A stretch of DNA of 64,000 bases from Ignelater luminosus (Eukaryota > Arthropoda > Insecta > Coleoptera > Elateridae): NCBI GenBank assembly GCA_011009095.1, contig VTPC01091019.1, forward strand, positions 112,870 to 176,869, given 5' to 3'. Below the pieces are notes generated by a model. It made no database searches. It worked only from the letters and a program-made list of their open reading frames with translations, and was not told where the DNA came from. Positions 34,746-44,544 of the stretch are shown here, in pieces (within the stretch, counting starts at the first letter, position 1; each line of letters starts with the position of its first letter). A program made the translations under genes and the position numbers.

Positions 34746-36050
34746 AAGGGTTTTCCAATAAGAGGTGTTATTTTGATATTCAAAGAAAAGTGCCATTTTT
34801 TAATATAAATGATCGGATGTTTATTTCATTATAAAGAGGAAGGTATGCCGTTAATAGTGGAAAATAACATCAGGCAAATGACCACCACGACCACGCTTAC
34901 AGGACAATATCCTTTTCATGAAATTTTCCATAACCAAATCGCAAAGTGGCTGCCCTATGTCCTCGATAGCCTCACGAATTCCATCTTTGAGGTCTTGAAT
35001 CGACGCCTGGCTGTTGGCGTAGACCTTCTCTTTCACGTGGCCCCAAAGAAAGAAGTCGCAAGGTGTTAAATCACAAGATCTCGGTGGCCAATTGTGATCA
35101 CCTCTTCGAGAGATAACACGGTCCGGAAACTTTTTCCGTAAAAGATCAATGGTTTCGTTGCTTGTGTGGCACGTAGCGCCGTCTTGTTGAAAGTAAACGT
35201 TGTCCAGATCAATACCATCCAATTCCGGCCATACAAAATCGTTAATCATCTCTCGATAGCGCAATCCAGTCACCGTAACTGTTGCTCCAGCCTCATTTTC
35301 GAAAAAGTAAGGTCCAATGACTCCGCCGGACCATAAACCGCACCAAACAGTCACACGTTGAGGATAGAGAGACTTTTCAACAATAACTCTTGGATTTTCT
35401 GAGCCCCAGATCCGACAATTTTGCTTGTTGACGAAGCCACCGAGGTGGAAATGGGCCTCATCACTCAAGATGATTTTTCGATGGAATTCTGGATCATTTT
35501 CATGCATTTCAACGACCCAATCAGCAAAGACACGACGTTGTTGATGATCGGCCGGCTTGAGTTCTTGTGTTAACTGGACTTTATAAGCCTTAAGACCCAA
35601 ATCTTTATGCAAAATACGGTGTAATGACGTTTGTGGAATGGCTAATTCCAAAGAACGACGAGGAATGGACAAACCTGGGTTTTCTTTAACACTTTCGGCT
35701 ACAACAGCAATATTCTCGGCTGTTCTTGAGCGACGTGCACGGGTTTTATTCTTCACATCACTAACTTGTCCCAAGAGCTCGAATTGTTTCACCAATTTCT
35801 GTATTGCGGTCCGACAAGGTGCTTCACGGTGACCCAAAAATGTTCGAGTTTTACGAACCGTCTCTGCCAAATTTTCACCATTTTTATAGTGAATTTTAAT
35901 AATTTCAATGCGTTGTTGAAGCGTGTATCGTTCCATATTTATTAATGGCGTAGTTTCTACTTGTCAAATGTCAAAAAATGATAGCTTCAAAAGTGACATC
36001 TACCGAAATAGCGGGCTATTCAAAATAACACCTCTTATTGGAAAACCCTT
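34746..36050 (-). mobile_element. complete DD41D (rosa-type) mariner element
   Basis: A 1305-bp element with perfect 31-bp inverted repeats (starting AAGGGTTTTCCAATAAGAGG) and TA duplications at 34744-34745 and 36051-36052. It carries one uninterrupted transposase ORF. Perfect repeats and an open reading frame mark it as the youngest element in the window and possibly still active. It lies in a LINE reverse transcriptase; removing it plus one TA restores the host frame across LLYN and IYTSEIP (inference). Confidence 0.97.
34851..35936 (-). CDS. DD41D mariner transposase, intact 361 residues
   Basis: ATG at 35936-35934 to the stop at 34853-34851. The N-terminal helix-turn-helix region (residues 1-60, MERYTLQQRIEIIKIHY) is followed by a second HTH (about 70-125, ending DLGLKAYKVQLTQ). 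The catalytic core has Asp159 in IILSDEAHFHLGGFVNKQN, Asp252 in YFQQDGATCHTS and Asp294 in SCDLTPCDFFLWG. Exactly 41 residues separate the last two, the DD41D signature of the rosa-like clade of IS630/Tc1/mariner. It would cut at the inverted repeats and insert at TA. No stop or frameshift was seen; activity is plausible but unproven. Confidence 0.95.
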   Translation of the reverse strand: MERYTLQQRIEIIKIHYKNGENLAETVRKTRTFLGHREAPCRTAIQKLVKQFELLGQVSDVKNKTRARRSRTAENIAVVAESVKENPGLSIPRRSLELAIPQTSLHRILHKDLGLKAYKVQLTQELKPADHQQRRVFADWVVEMHENDPEFHRKIILSDEAHFHLGGFVNKQNCRIWGSENPRVIVEKSLYPQRVTVWCGLWSGGVIGPYFFENEAGATVTVTGLRYREMINDFVWPELDGIDLDNVYFQQDGATCHTSNETIDLLRKKFPDRVISRRGDHNWPPRSCDLTPCDFFLWGHVKEKVYANSQASIQDLKDGIREAIEDIGQPLCDLVMENFMKRILSCKRGRGGHLPDVIFHY

Positions 36051-36052
36051 TA

Positions 36053-37036
36053 TATACACCAGCGAAATACCGTGTAACCCTGAAAACGCGTTTCATATAT
36101 GCTGATGACACGGCCATAGCGGTCTAGAAAAGAAGTTTCAAAGGGATAGAACTTTGAAAAAGCTAGCAGACTACTGTAACAGGAACTCGTTGAAACCGAA
36201 CCCTAAGAAAACCCAGGTTTGCGCTTAGCATCCTAATAACTGCCAGGCGAAGAGAAGACTAAACATACTCTGGAGGGAATGACCTTTAAAACATTGCACC
36301 GAACCAAAATACTTAATAAGAGTCAAGTTGGACCGTACACTGGCTTTTAAGGCCACTTTCAGTACATCAAGGCAAACATATCGTCTAGGAATAATATAAT
36401 TCGCAAACTGACTGGTACCACTTGGGGAACGCAAACATCTGCTTTGGCCTTATATTTCTCAACTGCGGAATACTCAGCTCCAGTATGGGGTCGCTCTGCC
36501 CACATCCATATAGTCAATTGTGCAATAAATAACACTGACCAAATAATATCTAGATGCCTAAAATCCACTCCAACAGATAAGATTTACCCCATCATAGGTA
36601 TTGCTCCTCCATGTATTACAAGGAAGCTCGCTTCGGAAACTGAAAAAAAAGAAACGAGCAATTGACCCAAGGCATCCCTTGTTTGGACAACAGAAGTATC
36701 AAGAAAGATTAAAATCTAGGAAAAGCTTTATAAATTCCACAGATGTACTCGAAACCACTGCCGAACAGTGCCGCTATCAGCTGTAGCAGGCGTCTCTCCC
36801 CTGCTGAGCCCTTGGAACTACTACAGTTACTATATCCTACTTGGAGAGCCCTCTACAGGCTAAGAACCAACACTTTGCGATGCAAGAAGAATTTAAAAAG
36901 ATGGGAATATCGAGAGGACGATGGATGTGGATATGGAAAAACACAAGACGCTAAGCACTTACTGGTCTGCCTAGACTTACTGGGTAAACACAATTTGATT
37001 TTACCTGTGATCCCCACACGAAAAGTAAGTAATTAA
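36053..37036 (+). pseudogene. LINE F reverse transcriptase C-terminal half
   Basis: It resumes directly after the mariner with the YADDTA catalytic box near 36100, then NRTLRKPRFALS-like thumb sequence in several frames. Next are ALYFSTAEYSAPVWGRSAH (36444-36665), NSTDVLETTAEQ and RTNTLRCKKNLKRWEYRE. A Cys/His end (CGYGKTQDAKHLLVCLDL, 36743-37036) typical of Jockey/I-like LINE C-termini closes it. Several stops. Confidence 0.8.
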
Positions 37037-37050
37037 TTAATTGATTAATA

Positions 37051-39302
37051 GTAATATGCTGATGATGCCCGCAAAAAAGTTCAAAAAAGGATAACAGTGA
37101 TATTGGGAAAAGGGAATGTGTTCTACAAATATACGTGTCTCCATTGTGGCATATAAGCTAAATATAAACAGCAGTTACGATGACAACCCTATCCGGTGCC
37201 TTTCTAAAGTTTTCATTTGGTTGATTTGCTAATGATGTTATACTTTTATCTTATTTATGAACTACCTATTAATATCTGACACATAATCGATAAATTGTTG
37301 CCAAAACTTCCAGCATGTAGCCCAAAAGATGACAGTTACAAATTCTGGTAATATTTACAAGATTTGTAGTTCCAGTTACGATATTCGATAATGCAATATT
37401 TAAAAAAAAATCTTTCTACGTCATCTACGTTACAACTATCCTAATACAATCACCTCCTATTCTGACTCCTTTTATAGTTCCCACAACTTTAATTTCTGTG
37501 GTTCTTGACAGCTGTTTTGTCCTAAATGTTTCGACTCAGGTTTCTCCTGCATAGGACACACGGGGGTTTTATAAACTCTTTTTTGACTTTCTACCCACTA
37601 AGTGAGATTTTCGTTGAGGTTTGTGCACGTTTCTATCGATAGGTAATTGGAGGACATTTTCTGTTGAATTTGTTCCATCAGTTACTAATTTACATCATGC
37701 TGCTTGTTTTTAGACTACCAAAACCGTTTTGCAGGAACCAGGTGTTTAAGAATTTACAGTTTCGCCTTCAAGCGTAACTTGGTCCTTGCACTTTTTATTA
37801 TTGCCTGTCTTAACAGGCCCTGATACTCTTAACTTTTGAACTACAAGGTTTAGCAAGAACTAACTAAATTTCAAATTGGTGTGGGAACATAACCTAGTTC
37901 ACATTTCAACTTTCCTTTTTAATGCCACGTATAATAGAGAATAATTAACAATCATCAGGTTTCATTAGATAGTTCTACTTAAGCTTCACAAAAGACTGTT
38001 AGTGCTTTTTGAGGCTTTACGATTATTGTTATGGTGGATTAAAACATCTCAACATCAATTCTCCAGAATGTCTTTATTGATGATAATCACCAATTAGTTT
38101 CCTGTGCACCAATTCTAAATGGTATCTGACGTCAGTCCAATTTATGGACGTAAATAAGTTCTGCTTTTATTGCTGAAGGTAGTTTCATTCATGCAACCAT
38201 TATTGTATCACCAACATGAGTTTACTGAATTTTTTATGAATAAAAGCTTACAGTTGGCGCAGTTTCAGGACATTATCACTCTATACGAATCTGTAGCAGT
38301 CACTTTTTTGCGGTTATTTGACAAGCTGACACTAGAAAGTGGTTGCCTAAAAACTATATATTTTAAGTAACTTAGGTAAAAAACATGCACAAATGTACTT
38401 ACCCTACGGATGATTTGATTTGAGCGATTCAAAATGCACAGCCACACTAGTTTGGTTGCACGCCTTAGAGACATTTATTATAGGCCAATTTCGACTCAGA
38501 CTTTTATGGATGTAAACTCTAGAGAAATTTACTAAGATACATTTCAGGATGTCATTTACAATATAATATTTGTAGTTTAACACTACAACACGTAAAGAAT
38601 TTCTATTTTCAGAAATATTTCCTTAAACCATTTTTTGTCATTCAATCCTGATAGAATATAAATTCCTCATTTTATATTATTAAATTTTACTTCACGCTTT
38701 AATATACGTTTGTTTAGAGAAATTTAAATATAAATATTTTGTTGACTGGATATTATAATTTTAACTCGGTTTATTTACGCATGTTATCTCTAAATATTGA
38801 TATTTGTAAAATTGTTTATCATCAATTTACTCAGCTGGAACCTCATTAGGCGGATTTGTTACCATTTCCCAAAATTTATTTAATGGTTTACATTAAATAC
38901 TTTGCACAACACGATGTAATTAATGAGAAGGCTTTCGAAACAAACGACCTGGACGGATCAATCAAACTTGGTAGTAGTAGTTTGTAGACGTCGTGCTAAT
39001 TTTCTTTAAAGCAAAGTAAAATAAAATACATTTTACCTATTTTAGTTTATTTGGTTTACACATAAACACAACAAATCTAATTTCTTTAGAGGTAAATAAT
39101 TTTAAAGAGTCGACAAAGTTATGACCTATGAGAATAAAGTAAGGAGAATCTTTTAAAATTGTTACACCTCTTCTTTACGTTTCTTTGTTACAGATTGACA
39201 AAATTAGATCAACAATAAACAAAGAATTTTTTTAGAAAAACTCTTAATTAAAGCGAACACAAAGTCTTCATTTTCAGGAATCTTGCAAGTTTGCAATAAT
39301 CG
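37051..39302. other. intron, no gene recognised
   Basis: AT-rich sequence without recognisable coding or repeat structure. The ORF at 38170-38370 has no family resemblance I can name. Confidence 0.4.
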
Positions 39303-39409
39303 TACTGGGTGGTCCATTCGGTAGCGGAATTTTGAAAAATCGATTATAAAAAAACTACAAGAGATAAAAATGAAATTCTTTTTTTATTCTGAAGATAAAT
39401 GTTTGGGGT

Positions 39410-40598
39410 TTAGTGAATTAAGTTTTCGAAGTGTGAACCCTCGCTGGTCACAATGTGGCGGAGCCTTGTTTCGAAGGCCTCGGTTGACCTCTCCAGAACT
39501 TCGCGTGTAATGCCTTTGATGACGTCTGTGATGTTCTTTTTGAGCTCTTCTATAGTCTTAGGGTTGTTCTTGTAGACTCTATCCTTGATATAACCCCAGA
39601 GAAAGAAATCGCAGACATTGAGATCGGGAGAATAGGGTGGCCAATCTATGCCTCCTCCGGTCTTTTGGGGGGCATCTAATCCAATGATTCTCTCTTCGAA
39701 CTCTTCCTTGAGACAGTCGAAAACTTCCTGGGTTCGATGAGGTCTCTCACCGTCCTGTTAAAACCAATAATTGTTGACCATCCGATTGAGCCTGGCCTTT
39801 TTGATGAATTCCTTCAGAATTTGGTCCTTATAGGCAACTGCAGTCGCATTGGTGTCCAAGAATATCGAACCGAATATCTTTTTGGCAGTCACAGAACACC
39901 AGACAGTTACTCGCTAAGAGTGGAGTGAGGTCGCAACAGTGAAATGCGGCTGTTCACTGCCCCAATGACGATAATTCTGTTTGTTAACATAGCCATTGAG
40001 ATGGAAATGGCATTCATCAGTGAAGTGAATCATCTTTACATCCATTTTGTCATTCTCGATGCGGTCGAGAACTTCATTGGCGAAATCGAATCTTTGGGTC
40101 ACACTTCGAGGGCACAGAGCTTGCACAATCTGTATCTTATACGGGAACCACTCCAGGTCCTGATGGAGGATCCTTAGAACACTGGATTTCGAAATGTCCA
40201 ATATCTGTGCGGCTCTTCGTGTCGACGGACCGGCCTCTTCTTCGAAGTGCTGTTTGACGCGCTTCACATTCTCTTCTGTTCGGACAGTGAACTCTTTGGT
40301 GGCCATTCCTGCCTTGTCATCCAACACACTTCTGGCCCTCTCAAACTTGGCCATCAATCTATTGTTGTTTTTGTAAGAAATCAATTAATTAATTTTAAAA
40401 ATATTGAGCAAAAATTTAATTTTTGCCTAGATTTTTAACTACTCGCTTTGAGATGGTTTCCGCTTTAAGGGTCAAATATCTGTCCACCTCGGTCATAAAG
40501 GCTCTCAGTGTTGCCGCCGGACTTTGTCCATTTTGGTACCAGAGCCGTACCAATGTCACTCTTTGTTCCAACGAATACGTTGTCTTCGAGGTCGCCAT
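39410..40598 (-). pseudogene. rosa-like transposase, DD47D, broken
   Basis: ATG at 40598 (MATSKTTYSLEQRVTLVRLW). The frame is lost near 40440 around AETISKRVV and regained in 40384-39914: KFERARSVLDDK, TRRAAQILDISKSSVLRILH, then HFTDECHFHLNGYVNKQN with the first Asp. After another shift: TVWCSVTAKKIFGSIFLDT, an in-frame TAA just before QDGERPHRTQ (second Asp), and WPPYSPDLNVCDFFLWGY (third Asp). Counting from the DNA gives 47 residues between the last two Asp, six more than in DD41D; the extra residues fall in GLDAPQKTGGGID. The stop is at 39412-39410. Confidence 0.88.
40406..40428. repeat. short perfect palindrome in transposase insertion
   Basis: GCAAAAATT at 40408-40416 is mirrored by AATTTTTGC at 40418-40426 around a single base. 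It lies in the extra segment that splits the N-terminal part of the DD47D transposase. It may be the trace of a small insertion. Confidence 0.6.
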
Positions 40599-40722
40599 TA
40601 TTGTGATCAAAACACTTGTCAACAAAACCCCACAAAACCCAACAAAAAATGACGTCAATCGGTTGAGTGGTTTGCGAATGGCGGCAATTTTAAAATTCCG
40701 CTACCGAATAAACCACCCTGTA

Positions 40723-42107
40723 TATATTACGTCCAACTATCATAATGTCACAAAGCGTATTTACGTTCCGCTTCCCTTTTACTAGAGGTTTGCTTAATTT
40801 AACCGAGTTATAACATAACATTCATTTAGCAGTACATCGCGGTTAGCGTTTTCTAATTTCTAATGCTTGTTGCCAGCGTATTTCAGATTTTTTTTTAACG
40901 TTAATTATGATCATTCAATTAAGAAGATTACTAATGAATATCCACTTATGAAAGCAAAATTTAAGCTTGCATTGTACTCATTATAGAATAAATTTAATTA
41001 AATTACAGTTAGCTGCCAAATTAACTCCTAAAGTTTCATAAATCCAAGTATCTACTTCTGAAATTTCATAGAAGTCCCACATATAATCAATAATATGTAA
41101 TATAGACCTTAAAGAACTATGATGACAATAGAAGTATGGAATGTTACGGTATTTTTAAGAAGAGCTTGTACTTGAACTTAATATAATAGGAATTTGAAAC
41201 TTTTAGACTAATATTCAATAAGATTTCATTTTAAAAATATTTATAAGTCTGTAATTAGCAAAGTCTACACCTGTAAACCATATAGTCTGATATAAAGACT
41301 TCAATTTTGGTAAACAAGGTTTCTATTGAATTTTTCTATTTTTTATATTTGTTTAAATAGAATGTCTTTCAAGTTATAGTTGAAATGGATTTTCTAAATG
41401 AATATCATTTTAATAATCTGAATCGTTTAAGTTTACACTGCATAAACAATCTTAAACAAGAAGGAAGGAAAGTTCCCTCAGAGTTTACAATGCTAACAGT
41501 GACAGTGAACTTACCTGGAACACTCTTTCCTTAACTATCTCTTTCCACGTTAATAGTCCTCTTTGGATTTTTAGTATTATTAGGAGACTATATAAAAGTT
41601 TACTCAAGATCATAGTCACAAATCGGTATCATGGATCAGTGTATACAATTCAATTTTTCATTAAAAACTTCAGACTTTTAGGAGGCTATTCAAATATTCA
41701 AAGTTTACGCAAAGATTTCTCACAGTTTGCAGCAAAATTTCTTTCCTTTAGTTTGGCATCAAAAGAATAGAAGGTTTTCAAATTCAAGCGTTGGTCAAAC
41801 CGGACACAAAGTTTAGTGACCATAACAAACACAATTTTCAAAGGACGGTAATCAGAGGATAATTTCTTAACACCACTAAATATTAGCAAATTTGTATTAA
41901 ACTCGCAAACATTTCACAGAGGTCGATGTTTTAGCAAACATTTGGGTATCAGGAAAATCCGCGGCATATGACAAGCTGCTCAATAAGCTGAAACCATTCC
42001 TAGAAATTACACAAAACACCATCATGAATTCATGCAGAAACTACTGCAAATTACCGCCAAACACTGCATTGAAATTTCCGTTCTCGTGCGCTTTGGTTTT
42101 TGCTCAG
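40723..42107. other. intron, no gene recognised
   Basis: AT-rich, with no recognised family. A 63-codon minus ORF (41698-41889) is probably chance. Confidence 0.4.
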
Positions 42108-42440
42108 TCAACAATTGAGGCACACATCGCGCGCACCACATTTTCGTACGCAATCCTTCATGCAGGATATTTGGTTTACTTGGCAGTCTTTCATTACGAT
42201 ACCGTGGATTTTCTGATGAGATCCCTCATATTGACCTCGATTAGTTTCATCTTCAGTACATGTACGACCACGTTCTAACTCATTTACCAGAAATAATCTA
42301 CAGCGCTGGTACAGAGTCCCCATAAACTTCATTTAACTCGATTTTAATCAGCTCGGTCGCCTACTTCTTCAAATAAAGTGCTTCACCACTACACAGCACT
42401 TGTTTTTCCCATTTTTGTGCCGAACCAAAGTGTTTGATTC
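42108..42440 (-). pseudogene. probable mariner transposase N-terminal remnant
   Basis: The minus strand reads VNELERGRTCTEDE, then HQKIHGIVMKDC, which lines up with the linker and HTH2 start of mariner transposases (ELxRGRTSxxDExRSGRP...IHxMVxxDRR). Upstream, CCVVVKHFI resembles the RVVIKHYFLKG start. The catalytic core was not found and no inverted repeats were seen. A heavily decayed copy; moderate to low confidence. Confidence 0.45.
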
Positions 42441-42669
42441 AGATGGCTGACAAACGTTAACTTCATCAGAGGTCGTTTCAAGAATCACGCTTGCCATTGT
42501 TGGGCCATTTCATAACAATTTGCCACATTTATCAAACAACTCCTAAGACAAATGGCAATTTCACATAAAGACCAGAATTCTAAGTTTCTCTACTTCACAT
42601 ATTAACGTGTGACGCGACGCTATGACACTTCCTTTGTAACACTCCATGTGTACATTCAACATCTTACTT

Positions 42670-43960
42670 ACTTACTTAATTGATCCTCTTACAACGCTTA
42701 TGCAGTGTCGAGGATATCATTTGAGTCTTCTTTTCTCTAGTGTTTTTATCTTGTACGGTTAATTTGGTTTCGCTCCATGTTAGCTTTGTCCAAGCTCAAT
42801 TTTCGTTTTTTCGGTCTTTCTCTTTTCTTTTCACTCAATAGTTTTTCTTTCCATATTTTTCTTGAAAATTCTTTCTCGTCTATTCTCCATAGATGTCTTG
42901 TCTAATTCATTCTTTGTTGGTCAATTTTATTATTTATTAAGGACTGATATTTTCAGTTCCTCTCAAATTTTATCGTTTTGTATTTTATCACGTCTTGTGG
43001 CTCCTATCACAGTTCGTAAGACTTTGTCTGGATTCTCTGAGATAATTTAAGTAATTAATTTAATAAACTGTGTCTTTCTAGAGACTTCTCTCCTTTTCAT
43101 CAATGTATTTTTTAATACTTCTCAAGTCTTATTTTTTAAAAAAAAATAGGGAAAATAACTGCTAATTCCCAATTTTCGGATATTTTCTTACTTATTCAAA
43201 TTTTATTCAGAATCTTTAATTGTATCTTTCTTCTTTCCCCTCCTAGATATTTTATCATTTCTGGTGCCTTTCTGCTTTTTTCAGTTTCAGCCTTTTCAGT
43301 GCAAAATCTAATTTTTATTGCTTTCCAATAGTTCTTCAAAGTGTAAATTTGTAGACCTCATAATCTTCTTCTTTTTCAGTAGTTATAGCTTTTTTCCACA
43401 ACTTCCTTTTTTTTCATTACAATTCTTATTTTATTAAACCACCATAACGTTCGTTTCTGATTGTGCTTTTTATTTACATTGACCTTTTCGCAAATTTTTG
43501 CTACTGTTATTAGAATGATTTGTCTAAATCACCCCAATAGTTTATTCCCATCCTAATCTTTTATTGTCGTATTATTCCTTTATATCTGATTTTGATTCCT
43601 ATTTTATATTTCTTTTGTACTTTTTTTTTCAGCTTATAACTTCTTATTTTGAAAAGCGTTTTCTATGATGCAGTATTATTCTTACGTTTAGGTATATTTA
43701 TTGTGGTATCCACAATTAGTAGATGGTGATCACTACCTGCTCAAATCTCCTTTTTATTTTTGTTGTTAATTGTATTTTGGTTTTCCTTCTGTACTAATGT
43801 ATAATCGACATTTTTTATTTCTCGTGAGTTACGTTTTAGTATATTTATGTTCATGTCTATGTCCAGGTATTGTGATTATACTTCTAGCTGAAATTGTTAC
43901 GAAGATCTGCTTCAAAGCTAAACTTCCCTATCTTAGAATTAGAATTTCCTAGATTTAGGC
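42670..43960 (-). mobile_element. degenerate LINE fragment (endonuclease end)
   Basis: The minus-strand translation gives VDYTLVQKENQN, then GSDHHLLIVDTTINIPKRKN near 43720, matching the SDH box and following segment of APE endonucleases in the other LINEs here. A Lys-rich linker and HLWRIDEKEFSRKIWKEKL near 42880 follow. No long ORF survives. The plus strand is strongly T-rich, as over the other minus-strand LINEs. Confidence 0.55.
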
Positions 43961-44544
43961 GCCTTCGGAATATCTATTTGAAATCCTTTAATTAAATACC
44001 AAACGATATTATCTTATAAAATGGAATCTTCTAACTAGCGTGTCCAGGAGATTCAATAGAAGGCGTAAATGTACGGCCTGTATTTTGCCTAGCAAACAAG
44101 TTTTACATTGCGACGCGCAAATTTAACAATACAGTAAGCTAATATGATTTTTGTGTACTGATACTAACTAATTATCTAGTACTAAAACTTAATATTGAAA
44201 CACATTTGGGCTTGTCCATGAGAAACAGATTTATAAAATTAATTTTTCTTGTCCGTTTCTTCGCTTTTGTTGATCACTAATACCTAAGGGACCACAAACC
44301 CAACTAATTTTTTTAATAGATTTACTTTACATTTATTTTTTCCGACACAAAAATTGAGGGTATCAAAGTTATGACAACGTTTGCAAAATAAGACCGTTTT
44401 TAAGTGCACAGTACTCTTTAATTTTTATTAATTGTTTTTCCTGTTTAAAGTACATTATTAAACGATTGTATTCCATATAAATATATGACCAATTTCATTT
44501 GAATTAACTGAAAACAAAAAAAAAATGGAATTACATCTCAAAAT

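Larger units (their letters stand above)
33240..37050 (+). mobile_element. Jockey/I-like LINE split by a DD41D mariner
   Basis: Plus strand. The 5' end begins inside the endonuclease (IITSVYKPRNTSFDF, then MGDFNCHSTAW with the GDFN box and KRGYNPDNIY). A linker and RT region follow (33737-34740). The RT is interrupted at 34744 by the mariner 34746-36050 and resumes at 36053 with YTSEIPCNPENAFHI and YADDTA. The C-terminal region (ALYFSTAEYSAPVWGRSAH, TDQIISRCLKSTPTDKIY) and a QHLLVC-like Zn motif follow. The 3' end near 37025 leads into a TAAT-type simple repeat. Excluding the insertion, about 2.5 kb remains, 5' truncated and mutated. Confidence 0.83.
39305..40720 (-). mobile_element. IS630/Tc1/mariner element with DD47D spacing
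   Basis: A 1416-bp element. The inverted repeats CWGGGTGGTYYATTCGGTAG continue GCGGAATTTT with three mismatches in 29. TA duplications lie at 39303-39304 and 40721-40722. The transposase is on the minus strand and resembles the DD41D/rosa protein in layout, but with longer spacing between the last two catalytic residues. An insertion of roughly 60-90 bp with a palindrome interrupts the N-terminal domain. Confidence 0.92.

Noticed and set aside
42024-42278. 84-codon plus ORF with hydrophobic stretches
   Set aside because: It is the antisense of the mariner remnant read on the minus strand.
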